A DNA stretch of 64,000 nt from Bacteroidota bacterium (GCA_947450025.1 CANFTW010000014.1:1-64000); one strand, 5' to 3'; shown: positions 1 through 7,576, numbered from the stretch's first letter. The notes: generated from the letters alone by a model not told the origin. Translations and numbers: made by a program.

Positions 1-66
1 ACCATCAAATGATTTTTAATAGATCACCTTTGTCCTATAATTTAAAAACTCTTAAACTTAAAAAAT

Positions 67-324
67 ATGAATAACGAAATTATTGTAGATGTAAGAACCG
101 AAGATGAATGGGAAATGGATGGACATGCCGAGTGTTCTGTGAATTATCCATTAGATCAGTTTGATGATAAAATCGAAGAATTAAAAAAATATAATAAAGT
201 CACCTTGGTATGTCGAAGTGGTGGACGAGCAGGTGTGGCTAAAGCTAAATTAATGAGTGCTGGATATACTCATCCAATTGAAAATTTAGGTCCTTGGCAA
301 AATGTATCTTGTCATTCGAAATAA
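67..324 (+). CDS. single-domain rhodanese-like sulfurtransferase
   Basis: A compact rhodanese domain of 85 residues, slightly shorter than the usual ~100. The active-site loop CRSGGR has its catalytic Cys at residue 49, and the N-terminal VDVRTEDEW is the usual rhodanese strand and acidic motif. No signal peptide is visible, so it should be cytoplasmic and carry persulfide sulfur on Cys49. The ATG follows an A-rich leader with no Shine-Dalgarno, as usual in this phylum. Its stop overlaps the ATG of the next gene by one base (TAATG), so the two are translationally coupled. It opens a cluster containing three rhodanese proteins; the physiological sulfur acceptor cannot be told from sequence. 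Confidence 0.9.
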   Translation: MNNEIIVDVRTEDEWEMDGHAECSVNYPLDQFDDKIEELKKYNKVTLVCRSGGRAGVAKAKLMSAGYTHPIENLGPWQNVSCHSK

Positions 325-533
325 TGAAGAAGTGGTTACTAAATCATAAATTGGTTGTGGTTGTCGTTTTTGCTGGGGCCATAGCAGGATATAGTTATTA
401 CTATTTTGTAGGTTGTGCTAGTGGCACTTGCGCCATTACATCTAGTCCTATCAATAGCACACTTTATTTTGCCTTATTAGGTGGCCTTATCATGAATATC
501 CTTCAACCAGAATCGAAAAAACAATCTGATTAA
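324..533 (+). CDS. small DUF6132-type membrane protein
   Basis: A 69-residue protein starting at the ATG that overlaps the upstream stop. An open frame continues 10 codons further upstream, but inside the rhodanese gene, so this ATG is preferred. It has two predicted membrane segments (about residues 10-25 and 46-62) separated by a short loop with two cysteines (GCASGTC). It resembles the small DUF6132 family that sits next to rhodanese genes in Bacteroidota; the DUF number is from memory. Function is unknown. The paired cysteines beside a membrane segment and the coupling to a sulfurtransferase suggest a role in sulfur or redox handling, which is inference. Confidence 0.7.
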   Translation: MKKWLLNHKLVVVVVFAGAIAGYSYYYFVGCASGTCAITSSPINSTLYFALLGGLIMNILQPESKKQSD

Positions 534-577
534 TATTGATTAATCCTATCTTTAATAATATAAATAAATAGATATCT

Positions 578-1285
578 ATGAAAACACATTATTTGATCCT
601 CGTCTTCATTGCTTTTTTTTCGTTAAGTTCATGTACGAATGGGCAAAATTCAAAGTTCAATTTATCGGCAACGGAATTTGATACGCAATTAAAGCAAAAT
701 ACATCGGCTCCATTAATTGATGTGAGAACACCAGATGAATTTTCGAAAGGACATTTACAAAATTCAGTAAATGTGGATTGGAATGGAAGTAGTTTTGATA
801 CTGAAATTGCCAAATTAGATAAATCAAAACCAGTTTTTGTGTATTGCTTAAGTGGTGGCCGAAGCGGGCAAGCTGCGGCTAAAATGAGAGCTGATGGTTT
901 TAAAGAAGTGTATGAGTTACAAGGTGGTATTATGAAATGGAGAGGTTCCAATTTGCCTGAAACAACAAGCACGGTTATGTTAAGTATGGGAATGAGTAAA
1001 CAACATTACGACTCATTATTAGTGTCAGATAAATTGGTATTAATAGATTTTTATGCGGATTGGTGTGCCCCTTGTAAAAAAATGAAACCCTACTTAGAAG
1101 ACATATCAAAACAAATGGAGAGTGCGGTTACCGTTATTAGAATTAATGCGGATGATAATAAATCACTCTTAAAAGATTTATCAATTGATGAACTTCCAAC
1201 CTTATTAGTTTACAAAAAAGGAACTATGTCATGGCGTCATTCTGGTTATATTAGTAAAGAAGATGTGGTAGCTCAACTTAAGTAA
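578..1285 (+). CDS. rhodanese-thioredoxin fusion lipoprotein
   Basis: A 235-residue exported protein. The N-terminus is a lipoprotein signal (FSLSSC, lipidated Cys19). Residues ~28-128 are a rhodanese domain with active loop CLSGGR (Cys90), and residues ~135-235 are a thioredoxin domain with WCAPC (Cys163/Cys166) and the cis-Pro segment DELPTLLVYKKG. This puts a persulfide carrier and a dithiol reductant on one envelope-anchored chain, so the thioredoxin part may release sulfur from the rhodanese Cys (inference). It follows the DUF6132 gene by 44 bases, on the same strand as the other sulfur genes. Both active sites look intact. Confidence 0.9.
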   Translation: MKTHYLILVFIAFFSLSSCTNGQNSKFNLSATEFDTQLKQNTSAPLIDVRTPDEFSKGHLQNSVNVDWNGSSFDTEIAKLDKSKPVFVYCLSGGRSGQAAAKMRADGFKEVYELQGGIMKWRGSNLPETTSTVMLSMGMSKQHYDSLLVSDKLVLIDFYADWCAPCKKMKPYLEDISKQMESAVTVIRINADDNKSLLKDLSIDELPTLLVYKKGTMSWRHSGYISKEDVVAQLK

Positions 1286-1357
1286 CTAATGTTACCGATT
1301 ACTAATTACAAATAACCTACATTTATACTACATTAAAAACCATTAAAAAATAAATAT

Positions 1358-1564
1358 ATGAAAAAGAACATGGGTAACATCGACAAAATTGTAAGAATCC
1401 TAATTGCCTTAGTGATTGCAGTTTTATTTTCTATGAATATTATTTCAGGCACACTAGGCATTGTATTACTAGCACTAGCAGGTGTATTTGTTTTAACGAG
1501 CTTAATTAGCTTTTGCCCCTTATATACCTTAGTTGGTTTAAATACCTGTCCTAAGGATAAATAA
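1358..1564 (+). CDS. DUF2892 (YgaP-type) inner-membrane protein
   Basis: A 68-residue protein with two hydrophobic helices (~residues 10-26 and 29-48) and the family signature FCPLYTLVGLNTC near the C-terminus. DUF2892 is the membrane part of YgaP, where it is fused to a rhodanese domain; here it stands alone beside separate rhodanese genes. That agrees with a sulfur-related membrane role, although the function of this domain is not established. A hairpin follows 19 bases after the stop and probably ends this first transcription unit. Confidence 0.85.
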   Translation: MKKNMGNIDKIVRILIALVIAVLFSMNIISGTLGIVLLALAGVFVLTSLISFCPLYTLVGLNTCPKDK

Positions 1565-1582
1565 ATGCTCATCCTATTATTT

Positions 1583-1613
1583 ACAAAGCCTATATACATT
1601 ATAGAGGCTTTGT
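1583..1613 (+). terminator. hairpin after the DUF2892 gene
   Basis: ACAAAGCC pairs with GGCTTTGT (8 bp), with further TATA/TATA pairing inside, followed by a T-rich stretch. It is a plausible intrinsic terminator separating the rhodanese group from cbpA-cbpM-arsA. Confidence 0.55.
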
Positions 1614-1633
1614 TGTTTATTATCATTTGTAAA

Positions 1634-1649
1634 TATGATAATTATCATA
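1634..1649. promoter_or_regulatory. 16-bp perfect palindrome upstream of cbpA
   Basis: TATGATAATTATCATA is a perfect dyad about 100 bases before cbpA. It contains the TGATAAT...ATTATCA type of half-sites seen in Fur/PerR-family boxes, but without the usual one-base centre. It could be an operator for the cbpA-cbpM-arsA unit; in AT-rich DNA chance is also possible. Confidence 0.35.
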
Positions 1650-1749
1650 GACTCTCCTTTAGCAATCATCTAAATTTATAGATGGATTTAATAGAGTAGT
1701 ATTACTCAATCTTTGAATTCTACTCAAGTAATCATTCATACACGAACCA

Positions 1750-2661
1750 ATGGAATTTATAGATTACTATCGCATTTTAGAAATAAAAAACTCTGCCTCT
1801 GAAGCCGATATCAAAGCTGCTTATCGAAAATTGGCTCGAAAGTATCATCCCGATTTAAATTCGAATGACGAAAATGCTAAAAAGAAATTTCAGCAAATTA
1901 ACGAAGCTAATGAGGTATTAAGCGATCCAGAAAAAAGAAAGAAATACGATCAGTATGGTAAGGATTGGAAACATGCAGAGCAGTTTGAAAAAGCCAATCA
2001 ACAACAATCTCAATCACGAGCGAGTAGTGGAGGGCAACAATCCTATGGAAGCAGTGGTGGAGATTTTTCAGGAGACTTCTCTGAATTTTTTGAATCAATT
2101 TATGGATCTGCTGCAGGAGGAAGAACAAGACAAACTAAATTTAGAGGTAAAGATCTAAATGCCGATTTACATTTAAGTTTAATGGACGTTTATAAAACAC
2201 AGCAACAAACGTTAACAGTGAATGGTAAAAATATTCGTTTAACCATTCCTGCAGGTGTTGAAAATGGACAAGTGATTAAAATTGCAGGTCATGGAGCTCC
2301 TGGTGCTAATGGCGGACCAAATGGAGATTTGTATATCACATTTACGATTGCTAATCATCCTAAGTTTAAACGTGAGGGTAGTCATTTATATGCTACCGTT
2401 GATTTGGATTTATATACAGCATTGTTAGGAGGAGATTTACAGGTTGATACCTTGGATGGAAAAGTGAAATTAAAAGTAGTGCCCGAAACACAAAGTAATA
2501 CAAAGGTTAAATTAAAAGGAAAAGGATTTCCAGTGTATAAAAAAGAAGGTGAGTTTGGAGATTTATATATCACTTACAATGTAAAATTACCCGCTCAGTT
2601 AACTGAAAAAGAAAAAGAATTATTGACTGAATTATCTAAATTGAGAGCCAATGGAAACTAG
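1750..2661 (+). CDS. cbpA: CbpA-type J-domain co-chaperone
   Basis: 303 residues, close to the ~306 of E. coli CbpA. Residues ~5-68 are a J-domain with the HPD motif at 33-35, which stimulates the Hsp70 ATPase. A Gly/Ser/Gln-rich linker (~75-125) follows, then the two DnaJ C-terminal beta domains. The four CxxCxGxG zinc repeats of DnaJ are missing, which separates it from the true dnaJ at 16879-18030. Its 3' end overlaps the CbpM-like gene by 11 bases, the classic cbpA-cbpM arrangement. Here the pair is extended by an overlapping arsA gene, which is not the usual neighbour. Confidence 0.9.
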   Translation: MEFIDYYRILEIKNSASEADIKAAYRKLARKYHPDLNSNDENAKKKFQQINEANEVLSDPEKRKKYDQYGKDWKHAEQFEKANQQQSQSRASSGGQQSYGSSGGDFSGDFSEFFESIYGSAAGGRTRQTKFRGKDLNADLHLSLMDVYKTQQQTLTVNGKNIRLTIPAGVENGQVIKIAGHGAPGANGGPNGDLYITFTIANHPKFKREGSHLYATVDLDLYTALLGGDLQVDTLDGKVKLKVVPETQSNTKVKLKGKGFPVYKKEGEFGDLYITYNVKLPAQLTEKEKELLTELSKLRANGN

Positions 2662-2947
2662 AGATTTAATTTTAATAGAACATTTTTGTAGTAATCACGA
2701 CATTGATTTTTCTTTTATTGACTCTTTACATGAGTTTGGATTAATTGAATTGATTATTCATGAGGACAGTAAATACTTACCCAAAGAGCAACTAAAAGAC
2801 CTTGAAAAAATGATGCGGATGCATTATGACTTAGATATTAATATGGAAGGTATCGATGTCATTTCTCATTTATTAAAGAGAATTCATTATTTACAAGAAG
2901 AATTAAAAATGACTCGAAATCGCTTGAGGATTTATGAAGGTGAATAA
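2651..2947 (+). CDS. cbpM: CbpM-like chaperone modulator
   Basis: 98 residues, MerR/CbpM-like: a short N-terminal helical unit (LILIEHFCSNHDIDFSFIDSL), a central segment with the typical LPKEQLKDLEKMMRMHYDLDINMEGIDVI sense (residues ~44-75), and a C-terminal coiled coil ending in LKMTRNRLRIYE. CbpM binds the J-domain of CbpA and inhibits its co-chaperone and DNA-binding activity. The start lies inside cbpA (11-base overlap) and the stop inside the arsA reading frame (14-base overlap if arsA uses its first ATG), so the three products should be made together. Identity is strong from order plus motif; regulation of this particular J-protein is inferred. Confidence 0.85.
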   Translation: METRDLILIEHFCSNHDIDFSFIDSLHEFGLIELIIHEDSKYLPKEQLKDLEKMMRMHYDLDINMEGIDVISHLLKRIHYLQEELKMTRNRLRIYEGE

Positions 2948-4742
2948 AGATGTGAATATGAAAAACGACTATACAAAATATTTATTCTTTACTGGAAAAG
3001 GTGGCGTAGGTAAAACATCACTGGCTTGTGCAACAGCTATTAAATTGGCTGATGAAGGAAAGAAAGTGTTGCTAATTAGCACAGATCCAGCGTCCAATTT
3101 AGAGGATGTTTTGGGATGTATTGTAACTGATAAAATAACGGCTCATAAAGCATTAGCTAATTTATTTACAATTAATATTAATCCAGAAACTTCGGCAGAG
3201 GAATATAGAGACAGAGCAATTGAGCCATTCAAAAATAATGCTTCACCTGAAGAAATTCATAAAATTAGAGAAGGATTATCAGGAGCGTGTACAACAGAAA
3301 TTGCTTCGTTTGATGAATTTTCAAGATTTATTACAGGAGAAGGTAATCCTGAAATTTATGATACCATTATTTTTGATACCGCACCAACTGGTCATACCAT
3401 TCGTTTGTTAGAGTTGCCTGCTGCTTGGGATGATTTTTTAGAAAAGAATCCAGGAGGAGCTTCTTGTATAGGACCTTCAACAGCTTTAAAAAGCAGTAAA
3501 GACCGATATAAAAAAGTCATGACAAGTTTAAGAGATTCAAAACAAACCACATTTTATTTAGTGTCTCGTGCCGAAAAAGCCTCTTTAAAAGAAGCCAATC
3601 GCACCAGTATTGAATTGGCAGCACTAGGTCTTTCAAATCAACAGTTATTGATTAATGGGGTATATGATGCGATTGATAAAACAGATGAATTAGGAATAAA
3701 AATTGAAGCCATGGCAAAAAAGCAAATGGCTGAAATTCCTAATGAATTAAGAACTTTAAAAAGAATGGAATTTCCTTTGCTGCCATATAATGTTTTAGGA
3801 GTGCAAAAATTAAGATCCTTATTTAATAAGGATTTACAAAAAATAATTATTGACCAAGAAATATTAGTACAAGCAGAAAGCCTCAATACCAAAAGTAATT
3901 TGCATGAATTGGTTGATGCATTAGAAGCTGATGCTAATCATGGTTTAATTATGACCATGGGAAAAGGTGGCGTTGGTAAAACCATTGTTGCAGCTACTAT
4001 TGCTACCATGTTAGCTCATAGAGGTCACGAAGTTCTTTTAACTACGACTGATCCAGCAGCACATGTCAAAGATTTTATCAATCAGTTAAGTGTATGGCCT
4101 AAAACATTAACAGTTGAGCGCATTGATCCAAAAGTAGAAACGAAAGTATATACTGATAAAATATTTGAACAAAAAAGCAAACACTTAAACGAAGAAGCAA
4201 AGAAATTGTTGGTTGAAGATTTGAAATCTCCTTGTAACGAAGAAGTCGCTGTATTTAATGCTTTTTCAAAAGCGATTAATAAAGCTAAACGACAATTTGT
4301 AGTGATAGATACCGCTCCTACAGGTCATACACTTTTATTATTAGATACCACCGGAAAATATCATCAAGAAATTTTAAAAACTACAACGCTTAATCCTGAT
4401 AGAATCACAACGCCATACATGGCATTACAAGATGGCGATTTTGCTAAAATCTTATTAATTGCTTTGCCAGAAACAACTCCAATGCGAGAAGCTGAAGCTT
4501 TGCAAAAAGATTTAAAAAGAGCAGGGATTGTGCCTTATGGTTGGGTTATTAATCAATGCTTGTCTGCGGTTAAGCATATAACCGATCCTTTATTAATGAA
4601 GCGCGCGTCAAACGAAGCAGCTATTATTAATGAGATAAAAGATCATTTAACAAACAGAACTTATATTATTCCCTATATACCAGAGGAACAATTATTGCCT
4701 GCTATTTTATCAATTTATGATACAGCAAACGTTCATCATTAA
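2934..4742 (+). CDS. arsA: ArsA tandem ATPase (arsenite-pump-driving / Get3 family)
   Basis: 602 residues in two homologous ATPase halves, each with a deviant Walker A P-loop GKGGVGKT (residues 21-28 and 343-350) and a DTAPTGHT switch motif. Cysteines in the three metalloid-binding contexts of E. coli ArsA are present: Cys119 (SGACTTEIA), Cys178 (GGASCIGPS) and Cys434 (SPCNEEVAVF). It should therefore bind As(III)/Sb(III) and couple this to ATP hydrolysis. No ArsB, Acr3, ArsD or ArsR gene lies in the window, although the region upstream is unseen. The first ATG overlaps cbpM by 14 bases; a second ATG (Met9, 2958) just after the cbpM stop is equally plausible. The last 4 bases overlap a convergent gene. 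Confidence 0.92.
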   Translation: MKVNKDVNMKNDYTKYLFFTGKGGVGKTSLACATAIKLADEGKKVLLISTDPASNLEDVLGCIVTDKITAHKALANLFTININPETSAEEYRDRAIEPFKNNASPEEIHKIREGLSGACTTEIASFDEFSRFITGEGNPEIYDTIIFDTAPTGHTIRLLELPAAWDDFLEKNPGGASCIGPSTALKSSKDRYKKVMTSLRDSKQTTFYLVSRAEKASLKEANRTSIELAALGLSNQQLLINGVYDAIDKTDELGIKIEAMAKKQMAEIPNELRTLKRMEFPLLPYNVLGVQKLRSLFNKDLQKIIIDQEILVQAESLNTKSNLHELVDALEADANHGLIMTMGKGGVGKTIVAATIATMLAHRGHEVLLTTTDPAAHVKDFINQLSVWPKTLTVERIDPKVETKVYTDKIFEQKSKHLNEEAKKLLVEDLKSPCNEEVAVFNAFSKAINKAKRQFVVIDTAPTGHTLLLLDTTGKYHQEILKTTTLNPDRITTPYMALQDGDFAKILLIALPETTPMREAEALQKDLKRAGIVPYGWVINQCLSAVKHITDPLLMKRASNEAAIINEIKDHLTNRTYIIPYIPEEQLLPAILSIYDTANVHH

Positions 4743-5245
4743 TTCATCCATTTTGGATTTCTTCGGTCTGTTGCCGAATCTTTTATTTTAAGATGATAAA
4801 ACGATTTTAGTTTTTCGGCTAAGGCAAAAATTTCTTCTTTTTGTTTGCTTTCGTGAACAATGAGTTTTCTGTTTTTATTGTACACTAAACTCAATTGATA
4901 AACAGCCCCTTGTCCATCTTCAAAATCATCAGGACTGCAACCCTCACATTTAATATAAAGTGTTTTAAATAATAAAATATAATCAAACTTGGGTGTTTTT
5001 TTCCATGATCCTGAGGTCATGCCCAACACGCTTTCATAAGCTTTATATAAGCCTTTTTCCAAATCGAGTTGAGTTCCCATTTTTCTAAAAAAATTTGAAC
5101 TTGCTCTTTTACCTATAATAATTTCATGTTCCATAACGCCCTTTATTTTGTATAAAATTACCACCTCGTGAAGGCCTTTTTCAGTAACATTTGTTACCAT
5201 TCTTTCATTAAATAATAAGTTTCTTTGAAAACTGATTTTCATCAT
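4739..5245 (-). CDS. conserved-looking hypothetical protein
   Basis: 168 residues, unrecognised. There is no signal peptide or membrane segment. It is a basic, mixed alpha/beta-looking protein with one CEGC pair (GCS context, residues ~104-107) and a lysine-rich C-terminal helix. Two consecutive ATGs stand at the start. It runs against the island and overlaps the 3' end of arsA by 4 bases, so it has its own promoter in the 54-base space shared with the divergent 36-residue peptide gene. The long open frame and distinct composition support a real gene; no function is proposed. Confidence 0.65.
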   Translation of the reverse strand: MMKISFQRNLLFNERMVTNVTEKGLHEVVILYKIKGVMEHEIIIGKRASSNFFRKMGTQLDLEKGLYKAYESVLGMTSGSWKKTPKFDYILLFKTLYIKCEGCSPDDFEDGQGAVYQLSLVYNKNRKLIVHESKQKEEIFALAEKLKSFYHLKIKDSATDRRNPKWMN

Positions 5246-5299
5246 AATTTGTTTGGAAAGACAATACGAAATTTGTAGTACAATTTAAACACACATCCT

Positions 5300-5410
5300 A
5301 TGTTATCAACTATTATTTTTATTGTGGTTCTTCTTCATTTAGTGGCGGGTTTTGCCTACTTAGCGTACAAATTATCTCCAACAAAAAAACATGAAGGTTC
5401 AGAAAACTAA
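5300..5410 (+). CDS. 36-residue single-span membrane peptide
   Basis: A very short ORF: ATG, one strongly hydrophobic segment (residues ~3-23, rich in Ile/Val/Leu with two aromatic residues), then a charged tail ending KKHEGSEN and TAA. It ends 18 bases before the MBL-rhodanese gene on the same strand, so it looks like the first cistron of that transcript. The layout (short hydrophobic helix, positive then acidic tail) is typical of small bacterial membrane proteins. Function is unknown; conservation next to the MBL-rhodanese gene in relatives would confirm it. Confidence 0.5.
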   Translation: MLSTIIFIVVLLHLVAGFAYLAYKLSPTKKHEGSEN

Positions 5411-5428
5411 TATTAAAAACTTAAAGTT

Positions 5429-6847
5429 ATGAAAGTAGAACAAATTTATACTGGCTGTATTGCACATGCAGCTTACTATTTAGAAAGCAATGGCGAGGCT
5501 GCCATTTTTGATCCATTGCGCGAAGTGCAACCTTATTTGGATAGAGCCTTTAATGACCATGCGAAAATTAAGTATGTGTTTGAAACGCATTTTCATGCTG
5601 ATTTTGTAAGTGGTCATTTAGATTTAATGAAGCACGCTGGTGCTGAAATTGTTTTTGGCCCTACAGCAAAGCCTGCCTATAAAGCCACCACAGCAGAAGA
5701 TGGTCAGCTATTTAAAGTTGGAAATTATACCGTTAAAGTGATTCATACTCCTGGGCATACCATGGAAAGTACAACCTACTTATTAATTGATGAGCATGGA
5801 AAAGAACACGGCATTATTAGTGGCGATACTTTATTTATTGGAGATGTTGGCCGACCAGATTTAGCACAACATGTGATTGCTGATTTAACGCAAGAAAAAT
5901 TAGCGGGTTATTTATATGATTCACTAAGGAATAAAATTATGCCTTTAAGCGATGATTTAATTGTGTATCCTAATCATGGAGCAGGCAGTGCTTGTGGTAA
6001 AAACATGAGTAAAGAAACTACCGATACGTTAGGTCATCAAAAACAAGTGAACTATGCGTTAAATCCTAAGTTAACAAAAGAGGAATTTATAAAAGAAATT
6101 TTAACGGGCTTAGTGCCACCTCCAGGTTATTTCCCTCAAAATGTTTTAATGAATATTAAAGGCTATGAGAGTATTGATACCGTTTTAGAAAAAGGAACAA
6201 GAGCCTTATCGGTTGCTGAATTTGAAGTAGCGGCTAACGAAACTCAAGCGGTGATTATTGATACTCGCAAGGCTCAATTATTTAATAAAGGCTTTATTCC
6301 AAACTCAATTAATATTGGTATTGATGGTAGTTTTGCCACTTGGGTAGGCACTTTAATTCCAAGTGTCAAGCAAGAAATTTTAATTGTGGCTGAGGAAGGT
6401 AGAGAGCAAGAAGTGATTACGCGTTTAGCTCGTGTAGGGTTTGATTATGCTATTGGTTATTTAAAAGGTGGCTTTGAGGCTTGGAAAGAAGCTCATAAAG
6501 AAATTGATCAAATTACTTCTATGAGTCCAGAAGCTTTAATTGACCTATATAACCAAGGTACGATGAATGTTTTAGATGTGAGAAAAGCGAGTGAGTATCA
6601 AAGCGAACATATTGTAGAGGCAGTTAATGCGCCCTTAGATTTTATTAACGATAGCATGACTAAAATTGATAAAGATAAAACGTATTATGTTCATTGTTTA
6701 TCAGGTTACCGCTCTATGGTTTTTATATCAGTATTGCAAGCTAGAGGGTACCGAAATTTAATTGACATCACAGGAGGTTTTAACGCTTTAAAAGTAAGCA
6801 AATTGTTTCCGATAACAGAGTACGTTTGCCCATCAACCTTATTATAA
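5429..6847 (+). CDS. MBL-fold hydrolase fused to two rhodanese domains (persulfide dioxygenase-like)
   Basis: 472 residues, cytoplasmic. Residues 1-~205 are a metallo-beta-lactamase fold of the ETHE1/persulfide-dioxygenase type: metal-site motif THFHADFVSGH (His54, His56, Asp58), then His110, Asp133 and His183. Two rhodanese domains follow. The first (~255-355) has lost its cysteine: the loop reads VAEEGREQE. The second (~365-465) is intact, with CLSGYR (Cys423). Family members oxidise glutathione or low-molecular-weight persulfide to sulfite or hand on sulfur. Together with the upstream rhodaneses and the following Crp/Fnr gene, this suggests sulfane-sulfur detoxification. A strong terminator follows. 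Confidence 0.9.
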   Translation: MKVEQIYTGCIAHAAYYLESNGEAAIFDPLREVQPYLDRAFNDHAKIKYVFETHFHADFVSGHLDLMKHAGAEIVFGPTAKPAYKATTAEDGQLFKVGNYTVKVIHTPGHTMESTTYLLIDEHGKEHGIISGDTLFIGDVGRPDLAQHVIADLTQEKLAGYLYDSLRNKIMPLSDDLIVYPNHGAGSACGKNMSKETTDTLGHQKQVNYALNPKLTKEEFIKEILTGLVPPPGYFPQNVLMNIKGYESIDTVLEKGTRALSVAEFEVAANETQAVIIDTRKAQLFNKGFIPNSINIGIDGSFATWVGTLIPSVKQEILIVAEEGREQEVITRLARVGFDYAIGYLKGGFEAWKEAHKEIDQITSMSPEALIDLYNQGTMNVLDVRKASEYQSEHIVEAVNAPLDFINDSMTKIDKDKTYYVHCLSGYRSMVFISVLQARGYRNLIDITGGFNALKVSKLFPITEYVCPSTLL

Positions 6848-6867
6848 TGTGTATCTGTTATTAATTT

Positions 6868-6892
6868 AAAAGCGGCTATGGCCGCTTTTTTT
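6868..6892 (+). terminator. intrinsic terminator after the MBL-rhodanese gene
   Basis: AAAAGCGGC, loop TATG, GCCGCTTTTTTT: a 9-bp GC-rich stem followed by a T-run, 20 bases after the stop codon. Confidence 0.85.
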
Positions 6893-6924
6893 ATTTTAGG
6901 ATATTTAGTAGCTTTAAAACAATT

Positions 6925-7557
6925 ATGACAACCTTAAAAGAAAAATTACAAAGTTTTTTAGAACCTAAATTAATTGAAGAAATTTCTGCTATAGGAAATA
7001 TCATGACTTTTAAAGAAGGGGATGTGATTATGGATTATGGCAAAAAAATAAAATTTATGCCCATGATTTTAAGTGGTACCATTAGAGTGATGCGCAGAGA
7101 TGAAGACGATCACGAAATTTTATTATACTATTTAGGTTCTAACGAAAGTTGCGCCATGGCATATACCTGTTGCATGGAAGCTAAAAAAAGCGAGATTAAA
7201 GCCATTGCCGAAGATAACGTGGAGTTAATTGCTATCCCTCACGACAAATTAGATGAATGGTTATCCAAATACCCAAGCTGGAAAAGCTACATCTTTAATA
7301 GTTTTACGCAACGCTTTAACGAACTTTTAAAATCCTTAGAGAGTATTGCCTTTAATAAATTAGATGAGCGATTAATAAAATATTTAAAAAATAAAGTAAA
7401 GGTTTCTGGAAAAACATCTATTCCATTATCACATCATCAAATTGCCGAAGAAATGGGAACCAGTAGGGTAGTGATATCCCGTTTATTAAAGCAATTAGAG
7501 AATGATAAAAAATTAGTATTGTATCGTAACGAGATAAAGTTACTAAGTGGATTTTAA
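6925..7557 (+). CDS. Crp/Fnr-family transcriptional regulator
   Basis: 210 residues. Residues ~20-125 form a cyclic-nucleotide-binding-type beta barrel and ~150-207 a winged helix-turn-helix of the Crp type (HHQIAEEMGTSRVVISRLLKQLE). The barrel carries a cysteine group, Cys76 and Cys82-Cys83 (SCAMAYTCCME), which might sense redox state or sulfane sulfur; the Fnr N-terminal iron-sulfur cysteines are absent. Its position at the end of the sulfur island makes it the obvious candidate local regulator. The ligand is unknown. A terminator precedes it, so it has its own promoter; a near-consensus -7 box (TAGCTTTA) lies just upstream. Confidence 0.88.
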   Translation: MTTLKEKLQSFLEPKLIEEISAIGNIMTFKEGDVIMDYGKKIKFMPMILSGTIRVMRRDEDDHEILLYYLGSNESCAMAYTCCMEAKKSEIKAIAEDNVELIAIPHDKLDEWLSKYPSWKSYIFNSFTQRFNELLKSLESIAFNKLDERLIKYLKNKVKVSGKTSIPLSHHQIAEEMGTSRVVISRLLKQLENDKKLVLYRNEIKLLSGF

Positions 7558-7576
7558 ATAAAATGGATTTTCAAAA

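Noticed and set aside
589-972. 127-codon minus-strand ORF
   Set aside because: Lies wholly antisense to the rhodanese-thioredoxin gene, which has two intact active sites.
1565-1681. 38-codon ORF after the DUF2892 gene
   Set aside because: It begins at the preceding stop and runs through the terminator hairpin and the palindrome; composition is that of intergenic DNA.
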